Assembly (NCBI RefSeq): GCF_000003605.2
Contig: NW_003151769.1
Coordinates: forward strand, 38,150-77,594
From: Saccoglossus kowalevskii
Taxonomy: Eukaryota; Hemichordata; Enteropneusta; Harrimaniidae
Direction: 5' to 3'
DNA length: 39,445 nt
Shown here: positions 1 through 10,762 of the stretch, piece by piece
Position numbering within the stretch: the stretch's first letter is position 1
Layout: every line of letters starts with the position of its first letter
Notes under the pieces: generated by a model
What the model was told of the DNA's origin: nothing
What the model saw: the letters and a program-made list of their open reading frames with translations, nothing else
Databases searched by the model: none
Program-made: the position numbers and the translations under genes

Positions 1-2160
1 CATGCTTTTTGAAAACGTTCTAATGTGGGATTACCATCTGACCAATAGGTGTTCGTCATGTGACCAACAACTTTTTGTCCAATGTCGTAGGTAATGGCCT
101 ACGCACAATAATATGCATTGTTAACAACCATCTTCCCGAATAACTCAGATTTTGAGCAATTGTAAGGCAGAAAAATACACATCACATGTATCACAGGATT
201 CTACAGGTAAACAAAACAAAACAAAGGAAAAACAAGAAAACCCTATTTGAAGAAATCAGAAAAATATATGTAAAACACACAAACAAATGTACATATAAAA
301 TATACAAAAGTTGTGCCTGGGAGACAAGATATACTGAAATAGTAAATAAACTAGATGTCTATACAAGTACAATAACAATATTCAAAACAAATACATATAT
401 TTATAAATAAAATAGGATTTTTCAATGTAGAAGGAATAATACTCAAACCACTCCTATAACAAAATAAAAAGTAGTATAACAATCTGGACTAAAATATTAG
501 GATAAAATAATGAATAAAACTTGACTGATTTATAAAAAAAATGTAGCAGAATCGTTTTCAGAAAATGAAGCAAAAAATCATAAAAATTTACTCGAGTCCT
601 AAATGGATTATAAATGACCAGATGTCATTCCAAACAGCTCTTTATAAAACAAGATTTGGTTATTTGGTGTTCGGCCGCCCTCTACGAATACCAGATACAA
701 TGTTCACATACGAGAAGTCTTTACAGTGGAACATAAACGGGCATGAAATCGTGAAGGGGAAGCGCAATTGTACTTCGTCGGTGGAGGCGCTGTTACATAT
801 TTCTCACAACTCTCATGAACGCAGCCAGTGAAAGGGCTTTCTCTATTTATTCAATACGTGTCAAATCGGTTGAGATATCAAATAAGATATAATGGCCCAG
901 TACCCATTCCGACTAATATCTATTTACCCGTGGAAACCAGGGCATGTAACTGGTACATTCTTTCACAAATCTTTCAAAGCAGAATGTATCACCGATCTAA
1001 CGCATTCGCCCTTGGTTTTACCATATTTGGTTTCAGCTAGGTACCGGTGCATGATGTTGCCGATTTTTTTTAGCTAGATGCATCGATCTTGACTGTACAG
1101 AATGTCGCAGATATGTTGTGCGGCTGGCCTTTTCAAAATATCGTTCATAAAACTGGCCTTCGAACACGGGAAATAATTTGAGCTGAAATCTAACGCATGC
1201 TGGTGCGGAAAAAATTGTGAGCGCGATCGAATGTGAGAACTAAAGCGATAGCTGAGTCCAACTTGGTGACGTTACAGTTGTATGCTATAATTTGAATGAG
1301 TCTGTAGCAAGAGTCTTGGTTGATTTTTTCCTAAGACAAAATTGTTGGTGCTTTACTTGGTTCAGAATCATCTGGTCGGAATTCCATCAGTTCCCGGATG
1401 TTGAAGGATCGTAACTTTGGCGGCAGTTGGGAGCTTTCGGCTGCCATCTTCTTCAGCATGAGTGATTTAAGGTCTGGTATCGCTCAGGTGTATTGTGTTA
1501 TGTCGATACAACTTATGTTCAGTAAATCAGATGGAATGTATACGACTGGACTAACTAACGCAACAACCTCACATCCATCATGATATCTCGTTGCAGTTAG
1601 GCAGTCAGTCGTTTGGTTGGCTGGTTAACCTGTCGGTTGGTCGGTCGGTCAGTTACACTTAACCATACAGATTGGTTAACGTAATGTGGTCATTGCCTCG
1701 TAGACCACATTAAGTCAGTCAGTAGCAATTTCACACAAGAGAAATTCGGAAGTTGGTCACAGATTACCCACAATAATGGGTGAACCTGGTCTAGTCAGTC
1801 CGTAGCAAGCCACCCATGAGAATGGGTAAAGGCGTCCCCATTTCGATGGTTAACCCCAATTGATTTCACTTCATCGTGGGATACCCATTGTCACACGCAA
1901 CGTAATATTACCGTAATTGGTATAGTACAGGTGTGATGGTTCAAATACCAAAATGGCAACAGTAACAGAAAGACTTCCCTGGCGGCGATGATAACATACA
2001 AACACGGAGCCAACAGATGAGGTTTCAACTGGTACTGGTATTATTATACTCTGCAAACATCAAGTACAATAACGCGATAAAGCTCCACTACTCCAATAAC
2101 TAGATACTTAAACTCCAATACAATTCAACGAGATCTCCGATCTGAGCTCAGTGCTGAACA
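1..2160. other. Intergenic DNA without a confident gene
   Basis: No open frame here looks like a conserved protein. The best is 565-831 on the plus strand (88 codons, unrecognised, slightly more GC-rich than its surroundings); I treat it as probably chance. A short run of GGT/CGGT-like simple sequence lies near 1605-1655. A stretch around 1355-1395 (ttggttcagaatcatctggt) resembles one near 3732-3760, so both may be pieces of one dispersed repeat. Confidence 0.5.
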
Positions 2161-2164
2161 ACTC

Positions 2165-2173
2165 CCCTATATA
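2165..2173 (-). promoter_or_regulatory. TATA-box-like site
   Basis: Read on the minus strand, a GGGGGGTATATATAGGGG stretch lies about 70 bases downstream of a heat-shock-element-like site. It is followed about 25-30 bases later by TTGTTCAGCACTGAG, which could serve as an initiator. The order HSEs, TATA, initiator is that of a compact RNA polymerase II promoter firing leftwards. No gene is recognised below it, so it may be an LTR promoter or an orphan one. Confidence 0.4.
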
Positions 2174-2241
2174 TACCCCCCACTGTCTATAAACAGACCA
2201 TTACATCAGCATACATAATGAGTCTGGAACTTACTACAAAT

Positions 2242-2357
2242 TTCTAGAATGTTCCATTACCTTATATTGCCTCCTACAGTGTTCTATTACCTATTCAACC
2301 ATTTTCTTAAAAAATATAGAATATTCCACCCAGACACAGTACGGTTCTAGAACATTC
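2242..2357 (-). promoter_or_regulatory. Cluster of three heat-shock-element-like sites
   Basis: Two sites match the alternating three-unit HSF1 recognition pattern (TTCnnGAAnnTTC) exactly: TTCTAGAATGTTC at 2242-2254 and TTCTAGAACATTC at 2345-2357. A two-unit site GAATATTC lies between them at 2319-2326. The match to the HSF consensus is directly visible; function is inferred. The TATA-like box at 2165-2173 fits transcription on the minus strand. Confidence 0.5.
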
Positions 2358-2399
2358 TCAGTGACACGGAAGTGGTAAATAAGTCGTATGCGACATGCC

Positions 2400-4060
2400 T
2401 CCCCTCTCAAGAATATTATAACATATAATATTACATGACTAGCAACGACGTCAATGATACAAATATGATAACAATTTCAAATAAAACAACAATACAATAT
2501 ATCAAATCGAACTGAATAAAGCTCTGAGTACATAAATTCGAAAATCACATACAGTAGAATATAATAATATAATATAAACCAAGTCAATTGGTATTGGTTA
2601 TCCTTTGTTTGGTTTGCAAGGATTTTCATATGTAACCATGGCCTTGATAACTCAGGGGATTGCATCTAATTTCTACTAGTTCTTAACAAGGGTGAACTGC
2701 GAACACATTTGTTCGAGTTGCATTCTTCATTGTATTTGCCTGTTGTCTGCACAATCAATACATGATTAATAGGGAAATTATGGTTACTTCAGAAAGTGTG
2801 CCCGCTGCTGCTTGAGTTAAGTGTCCGTGCACTTATTTGGGAATGGGGTACATGAGTTCTGTGCTCAGACTGTAAATATACACATTTCTTTGTTTTCTGA
2901 TTTTTCACACAATCCTTTATCAGACATGTTGGGTTCTAACTTAAGTTAGTGAATGTTTGAAAAACCTTATTCACTGACCCCTGTTTGTTTAAATAAAGGA
3001 AACTAAATTGGGATTATACTGCTTGAAATGACCCACATCACCATATGTATAACGTTCCCTTTTAAAACGAGAAGGGCATTGGAGATGTTTGGGTATTTGT
3101 TTGGTATTATAAATTTTCCCCTTCTAATCACTCCTCCCATCCTGTCTGGAAACTGACATCCTCTTACTTGGCTGTTCCCTGAAATCTAGAAGATATTGGC
3201 GGTCTCTGCGATCATCCTCTTTGATGTGAAGTTTCCTATATTTACCATACTCATCATATCACCCGCCCTATCATTGACGAAGTCGCGTTGTTTGTCAAGG
3301 TTGTCATATCAAGTCGCTGCGATATCAGCAGAACCGTGAACTTGAACTTGAACTTCCATGAACTTGTTGGAAAAAGAAGAAATCTATTTCCCAGCATATT
3401 ATTACTTGTCATTTTTCTAAAGAAGACTCCTAGTTGAAAAAAAGATTGCAGTGCGTTGATCTACTCGGAGTAAATGTAATAATACATCATAAATGCACCC
3501 ATTAATCTTTTTGCAATTTAATATGCTGTGAAAACATTTAAAATATTAAACCCTTTTAAAAAGGGTAAACAATTTAATACATTGTATCAAATTCCCAAGT
3601 TACGATGCTCGCGACGCCAAGTAAAGTGATGGTTGAATTTATAGCTGAGTTTACATTATTGTTATATATGCTACAGGCTTGATTAAGTTTGTAACAAGAG
3701 ACCAAGTATTAAGACGACGTTCGTGGTGCTTTAGTTGGTTCAGAATAATCAGGTCATTTACGTCACATTCAAAAACTTTCAGTTGTTTACTTCAAACGCA
3801 GAAGCACTATCAGCCTATTATTCATCTTTGTGAAGCAAAGCCTAAAGCTGAAAAAAAAGATAAATATTATTAGGGAAAATGACAGATGTATGATGATACA
3901 TGTTATCGCCGGTATTGAACGCAGAAGCGCCATAGGCCGTTGTTCGGTGACGTCGCATGTTCACATTTATGCAAACCAGCATGTGACTGTCTGATAACGA
4001 TTGTTGCTTTATTATTAGCACTAGTTCGCGAGCTATTGTGACCACGTTGCTAATACTATA
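2400..4060. other. Intergenic DNA, no gene recognised
   Basis: AT-rich sequence with only short, unconvincing open frames. It contains the second copy of the ttggttcagaat-type dispersed repeat near 3732-3760. Nothing else is supported. Confidence 0.5.
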
Positions 4061-4065
4061 AGTTG

Positions 4066-4170
4066 TTACGAGAATACCTCAAAGTATGCACGAAGTAGTA
4101 TCGACTGACGCGCAGCGGAGGTCGATGCGCGGCATACTGTCTGAGTGCATACTTTGAGGTATTCTCGTAA
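4066..4170. repeat. Perfect 26-bp inverted repeat (long hairpin)
   Basis: The left arm 4066-4091 and right arm 4145-4170 are exact reverse complements over 26 bases, separated by 53 bases. The spacer is unusually CG-rich for this region (several GCGC steps) and can pair further in part. The right arm is also the start of the direct repeat that recurs at 4512. This could be the end of a mobile element or a cruciform-prone site; no transposase is seen. Confidence 0.75.
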
Positions 4171-4250
4171 TAGTCTTATTATTATACATCTTTTTCTTCC
4201 AAGGATACACCATGGGAATGCCGAAATCCAAAATTTTTAGAACAGAATCA
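4135..4250 (+). repeat. Direct repeat, copy 1
   Basis: About 116 bp, starting tactgtctgagtgcatactt and ending aacagaatca. It recurs at 4512-4630 with scattered substitutions and small indels. The open frames that cross it in both copies share peptide similarity only because the DNA is duplicated. Confidence 0.75.
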
Positions 4251-4463
4251 GCGAACTTCTTTGAGTTGAATCCGGTCAAACTCTGATGGCAGCCGTGTTT
4301 GTTTTTATTATTAGAGGACGCATACGCGCGTAATCATTCCATATTTGGAATTCGCATTTCCTTATATGGTAGGATGAAAATACCCCGTAAAATATCGCAA
4401 AATTACGGCACGCTGTAACTTATGACGTTACGGTGGCAGATGTATAAAAAAAAATGTTTTATT

Positions 4464-4672
4464 AACAGGGACGTATACCTGTTACGAGTATTTTGAGTAG
4501 CGCCCACTTTGTACTGTCTGAGTGCATACTTTGAAGTATCCTCGTAATAACCGTATTATTATACATATTATTTTCTTTCCAAGAATACACCATGGGAGTG
4601 CCGAAATCCAAAATGTTTAGAACAGAATCAACAGGGACGTATTCCGAGTATTTTAAATAGCGCCCACTTTGT
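4464..4672 (+). repeat. Direct repeat, copy 2, with short flanking repeats
   Basis: Copy 2 of the 4135-4250 repeat occupies 4512-4630. It is bracketed by two copies of a shorter block (aacagggacgta, then cgagtattttgagtag, then cgcccactttgt) at 4464-4512 and 4629-4672. The structure suggests a local tandem duplication or an insertion between short repeats. Confidence 0.65.
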
Positions 4673-4679
4673 TGATATA

Positions 4680-5610
4680 AAACACCTACATTTATATTCG
4701 ACGAATAAGACAATGCTTGCTGTATAACGCGGTGATATAATTAATATTCATATCAATGCACTATATTTGTATGAAGCAATGCATTGTTGTCTTTTAGTCT
4801 TTTGCATGTTTGGGCAAAGCTCTTCTAAAATGAAATGTCGACTCTTTGAACGTGAACTATAGTCCACTTGAATGATCCAGAAAAGCGCTACGCACGGATT
4901 TTTTTTTTATGAATCAATGGTTGCGATATTGATCGGTTTCAATGTGTCTCCGAGAGCTGTTTACATGACGCATCTCAGTAATATACTACATATGCATGTT
5001 TTGCGATCGATCGCCAATTTTGAAAATATGCAAAATTATCATTCAGGTAAAAAAATCCATTACATAACTAATGATAAACAAATATTACTCTAGTAGTATC
5101 AATAGAGCGATTTAAACAAAGCCCTACAAAACCCTAAAATATTAGATAAAGGGTTACTATAAATTACTTATGATGCTTTTAAAAATACTCCCGTGATTCT
5201 ATTTTTCATAGAATATATTAGTCGACTATGAATATTAAAACCATGTAATATATAAATCTAAACGCGTTTATTTAGTAACTTACTTTACCTTGAATATACA
5301 AATCGAGAGTGTGCTAGAACTAAGTATTTTGAACAATAATATATTCTGTGTATCCGCTGTTCGATTACATCAGAAAGTGTAATGCATATCCGCATTTGAA
5401 ATGATCAACTTCCATTATTTCTGAATTTTGCGGTGTTTCAAATCTAACATTTACCCGACAAGTGTATAAATACATATAAAGTACAAATAGCTACGAACGA
5501 GGGTGAACAAAGAAATCTGTGACGACGTACTCGGACGTGCATATCAGGTGATACTGAATCTCACTAATTCTATAAAGGCACAATACACTGTATGGTGTAT
5601 AAACCACGAC
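4680..5610. other. AT-rich intergenic DNA, nothing recognised
   Basis: No conserved-looking frame, RNA gene or repeat was found here. Confidence 0.5.
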
Positions 5611-5613
5611 AAC

Positions 5614-5746
5614 TTAAGGGGCGGCAGTCGTCGTGCCGCCCCCTGTTCGATATGGGACTCGTAGCGACGTATACAACGCGTGTAAAATACATTGTTTATT
5701 TACATGAAATTCGAACACGCGCTGCGCGACGACCACCGCGCTTTAA
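5614..5746. mobile_element. TTAA-flanked miniature inverted-repeat element, copy A
   Basis: This is 133 bp bounded by TTAA on both sides, with terminal inverted repeats built on GGCGGCAGTCGTCG and its counterpart CGACGACCACCGCGCTTTAA. The core contains cgacgtatacaacgcgtgta and attgtttatttacatgaaat. Copy B at 6857 has the same length and nearly the same sequence. TTAA target duplications are typical of piggyBac-type elements, so I infer a non-autonomous derivative of that type. There is no coding capacity. Confidence 0.75.
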
Positions 5747-5749
5747 ACC

Positions 5750-6856
5750 GACAACTGTATTCCTCACTCCCGGCAGAAACTCAGTGTGACAGTTCGTGGA
5801 AAAGCGTAGCTAATCATTATTGTACGAACAGATAAAAAGAGATCAACGTTCTGAGAAAGAAGTTTCACAGTACGAGTCGATCACATGGCCGTTAGCATTT
5901 ATAACATCATCAATACAGTAAATCGAATACATCAATCACATGACTTTTGAACATCTGCGATTGACACATATGGTGTTTCTCAAAACGAAAAGCATATTGT
6001 TTTGCTGGGAAGAGTCAGACAGCCATCACATAAGTAGAGGTGTGTATTGTGCTTTAACTGACAATATATCATGGCATGAATCAGTAGAATTTTAGACTTA
6101 TAAATAAATATAGTATATATAACCAACTTATCAACATGTATGAAAGACCGGTTGACAAAAGTCATTAAAACCAAAAGAAATAGTAAACATGCTTAAGAGT
6201 ACTATAATTATTTGCCCTTTCGGATCGAGTGGTTATATCATGCTCCGTTTACCTAATTAGGCTCTACTTTCACTGTGAGATGTTACCAATAACAGCAGAT
6301 TTAAGATTGCATATTTTGTAAATATTTAAAAATGTTCTATTTGAGGGACTGAGAATTTTGTTTGCCGTGTACGAAATGAAAACTTTCGATGGAAATGCAA
6401 ATTTTAAACAGATGGTTTAATGTGGTTTATGTGGGAGAACAAGAGCTAGTTTTATTTAACCGTCTGAGGTCCAAAGATTTGATGCTTTTTTTTTTTAGCT
6501 TTCCTGATATGTCTCGAGTTGATATCAGCACGTCTCATGTGCTGAAGCCTGGACAAACATTTTTAGTAGCCGATATTTTTATTCAATATGAACCATTTTA
6601 TAACTGGGATGATTTGTTTATGTAATTTATAGAACTGCCTGATCATGATAAAAAACTAGCACGAATGTTAAAACTAATGTATTTATGTTATGAAAAATGT
6701 GCATTAGTTTTTCCTCATTTAGCCCTTGAGGTCAAGTGGGCCAAAGACTCATATATTCGAAGAAAGGGGAATTTATGATATGATCTTACCCGACCACGTG
6801 GTTACCTTAAAGTTCACTAGGAAAATCTGAAAACACATTTTCATAACATATATGAA
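5750..6856. other. Intergenic DNA between two repeat copies
   Basis: Only short open frames are present, for example 6389-6625 on the plus strand (78 codons), with no recognisable motif. No feature is supported. Confidence 0.5.
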
Positions 6857-6989
6857 TTAAAGGGTGACAGTCGTCGTGCCGCGTCCTGTTCGATATGGGA
6901 CTCATAGCGACGTATACAACGCGTGTAAAATACATTGTTTATTTACATGAAATTCGGACACGCGCTGCGCGACGACCACCGCGCTTTAA
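6857..6989. mobile_element. TTAA-flanked miniature inverted-repeat element, copy B
   Basis: Same length (133 bp), same boundaries and almost the same sequence as copy A, with a handful of substitutions, most in the left terminal repeat. Near-identity of two copies 1.2 kb apart suggests recent activity or local duplication. It is a piggyBac-like MITE by inference from the TTAA ends. Confidence 0.75.
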
Positions 6990-9900
6990 TCTTAACATTT
7001 ATGATACTATACCATGACCTGGCATCTCTATGCAAGCTAATACCCTTGAATTACATAATGAATGTCTAGTATAAAATTGACCCAAAATGAATATTAATGT
7101 AATTAATTAAACGTCTCTTAAAAAGGCTGCTGCACATAAAGCCTTTCTGATCTCAGCTCCAGACATATCGGAGAAGCTAAAAATAACATAAAATCGTTTG
7201 GCCTTAGACAGGTGAATAAAATCACCTAGACCTCATGCCGTCACTGTGGCCAACAAGGTAATAGCAGAGAAAAATCCCATCCAATCCGCGGTTAAACGTG
7301 ATGCACGTCCCACTCTATCGGATTTGTTGGCGGTATTACGTCATTTTTATAAATGGCCGCCGTGTTTAGGGAGGAATTAACGGAATCTATAGATACTATT
7401 CTACAACAATTTTTATCCCATGGACGGACGACACACTTCAGTCACGGTGGCGTAACAGTTTGTGTAGATTACGGTTGGACAGCGGGAAATATCCGGGTGT
7501 CATAACGGACGAGTCGTTGCATTGGGGCTATCATGGTGACCGCCTGTGTACCGAAGGTCTAGTCAAAAATCGGAATACATTGCAATGAGAAAAAACATAA
7601 ACTACGTTTCTTGAATATATACAATAGCTTTAACACGCTCTAATCTTGTTAATAAACAACTCGGAAACATTAAAACTCGACACATAACCCGGGCAGTACA
7701 CATTATTCTTGGCGACAAGCAGGGAACGCCAACAAATGCAATGTTCAACCAACTGAATTTGTTTCTCATTTCCCAAATAAAATGCAATTACATCAAGCAA
7801 GTATCACGTGGACAGCCATGCATAGACTATAACATCAATTTTTGTAACCAGTAATCATACTCACAATTATAATACAAGGATCTCTCGTAATATGTGTTCT
7901 GTCAAACCTAACACAAAATATATGCAGTATAGTTTTCAAGTATACCGGAGCGTACTTGAATCGTGAACTCGTAAGCTTCCTATTCAACTTGAAGAGTGCT
8001 CAAGACATCCAGTGTTTAACCACAAGTTATCAAAATTCTGTTTCTTATTTAGTCATATATTTTTCAAAGTGTATTACATCTTATACATTTTTCAATCTTA
8101 GTATTTTTATCAATGCATTTTATTGTATGAATTTGTGCATTTTGAATGTGTGTATTTTACTGTATGTGTTTGTAATTTTCACATATGTGTTATTTTTGTC
8201 TCCGTCCTCTCTTAAATAAGTACGTGTACTTAAGAGGCTGAAATGAAATGCACAACAGCATTAATGAAATCTATGTTATTCAAAGAGACGACCGTGTTTG
8301 ATTGTGTAGTCGCTGAATATAACATATCTTTTTTATAGTCGAACAACCACAGTACTGATTTATATGGAATCTGTGAATATATATTCAATTAGACAGACGC
8401 ATTCACAGGTGAGACAGGTGTATAATATGCCGCACACTCGGTTGGATACTGAGCATATCACCATGGCAACTCCATAATGTGCGTATTTAGGTTATTAGGG
8501 CCCTTTGCCAAGTATGTGTATCTGAAGGTATACATGCACCAGTATAACTGTAACTGATGATGTTAAATCTTAAACATAACCTTAGATTATTTGTTTTAGC
8601 CGATTTATATTGCCCGACCTTTACTCTGGTTCGCATTTGGTACCACGAATTCCATTTTGGCTTACTATTAAATTTAAAAAAAATACAAACAGAATTTTAA
8701 TAAACGCAGTTCCTGACCCCTTAAGTTGGGCGACTGAATAGATTTAAAAAAAAAACTGTACAGCAAAGAAGTCAGCTCCACGTTCTGACACACGGCGTAA
8801 ATGGCAGTAAGGTGCACCTATATTTATTGTAGTCGTGAGCCGGTACGTCTATTCAAAGATTAACACATCTATATTTAGTACGCATGTATATTCACCAAAA
8901 CACATAGCTTATAGAGTCTGATATAATTAGCAATGTAATGTTTTTTTTATTAATTTTACATATACATATATATTAATATTGTTATACGACTAGTTCGTTG
9001 TAGTTATATAAGTTTCTTTGTATTTGAAATCGCTCGGTTATTAACAATGAGAACAACATCTCGTCATGTAAGACCTCTGACGCATACAGCGCTACGGACC
9101 GTGAATAATCAAATGTATCGCTTCTGTAACTGTGATATAGTCGATCCCAATAGAGCCAGGCAACCATCTGTTTCGTATACAGATGTTTCGTTTTCTTGCG
9201 GGACAGAGGTGAAGGGGAAGGGGATTTGCATATACCTGTGTGTATTGTCGTAATAACTTATTAAAAATAGTAATCGACGAATTTATTGAACGAATCAGCA
9301 CAGAATCAGAGAACGAATACGTCATCCAATCATGTACGCGTGCGTAGTAACGTCACGACAGTAAGCAGTGTGATTAAGATATTTACGTTATGCTTAGTTA
9401 ATTTCTTTGAATGTTGATGTCGAAATTTTAAAATACTCGACCAACATCTGTGAGCCATGCCAAAATATGCGTATTTTATCATCGTGCGACTTTTTCTGGA
9501 AATGTGCATATGACATTTTGGCGGGAAAACTATGTCGGTGAAATGATTTACGTTTCGCTACATATCAGGACTTGTGACATACACTAAGAAACGTTTCCGG
9601 CAACGCGGAAAAAATACATTGCCATAGCAACGGTAGGTTAATCAATGTGCTCTCAGAAGATATTTAAAAAAAAGAACTGCAGCCCATGGCACCAATCCGT
9701 ATTTGCATTTGACTCTCCGGGGCATAGTAGCTTTCAAAATGCATGTCGTCTGCCGAGGACGCTGCTCAAGCAATCAGTCTGAATCTGTTTTGACAATGAG
9801 TTAGTTTCTGTATTTATATTGAATTCTGAAAACGCCCGCAGAAAATGTTGACGATAGACGCGCATATTCGGAATAGCTACTACAAAAATTAGATTTTTTT

Positions 9901-10740
9901 ATTTCTATTTTTTTTTGTTTTCTGTCGCAGTCTTATAACAGGAATTGAACTGACTTGTCTGAAATGGATGAACTAAATAATTAAACTATTTTAATAATTT
10001 ACGTTATCGTGTCTTGATTACTGCGTGACCGTGTTCTGTTTTTCACGGTTTATTACATTTGAGTCATATTAAATTGCTACCCTGTGGCAGCACACCATTT
10101 CGTGCGCTGATGCGTTATACGGCTTATGTTTATGGTCGCACAGACAAGACGACGTTTTTTCGGATTTTTGAGCGACGCAAACAGAAAATATCTGATATTC
10201 AATATATGAACCGCCGACTTTTGAAAACGTGTCTCCTTATTCTACAAGCGAGGTCATGCGGTCGTTCAATATGATAAAAGAGTCACCATTGTTGAAGGTC
10301 TTTGATCACGTGATTTTTACGGCAGGTACATAGTATGCCGTGGTAGCTGTTGGGCAATAAAAGCAGCATTCTCAAGAATGTGAACACTAAACTCGTTAAA
10401 ATGTTTGATTAAAAGCCACAAAAATACACTGAAATTTAAATATAACTAATTTAATAGCTATATTTATAATAACCAATCACATAAGCATATTTAGCAGGCA
10501 ATGTCATGTGATATGAAAAATTTGAATTTTGTTGGTGGCTCATATGATTGTTGGCTTACTGGTGTTGAAGTTATTTTTGCCGACTAGCTTTGCATTATTC
10601 TGAAGTGAAAGCGCATTCAGGTGAGACGTTGTGTTGTCATACTTAACAGACTAAACGGGAAGCCATATTGTAAACGTCGTCAAAATCGGAAATTTTGTTG
10701 ACTCACAACCGTCTTAGTTGGTTCCGCAAGCATCCTGGGT
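6990..10740. other. Intergenic DNA upstream of the LRR-Ig gene
   Basis: AT-rich with poly-A/T runs and no confident gene. Near-matches to the RFX X-box occur at about 8456-8470 (CACCATGGCAAC) and 9619-9633 (TTGCCATAGCAAC). Short frames, such as those at 9047-9325 on both strands, show no recognisable motif. Confidence 0.5.
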
Positions 10741-10744
10741 ATAC

Positions 10745-10762
10745 ATGACGAGGGCAAGATGA
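10745..10762 (+). CDS. Five-codon upstream ORF overlapping the LRR-Ig start
   Basis: ATG ACG AGG GCA AGA TGA encodes Met-Thr-Arg-Ala-Arg. Its stop codon overlaps the LRR-Ig start codon in an ATGA arrangement. If the transcript starts upstream, ribosomes terminating here could reinitiate at the overlapping ATG, so the uORF could tune expression. Its presence is directly visible; its use is inference. Confidence 0.4.
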   Translation: MTRAR

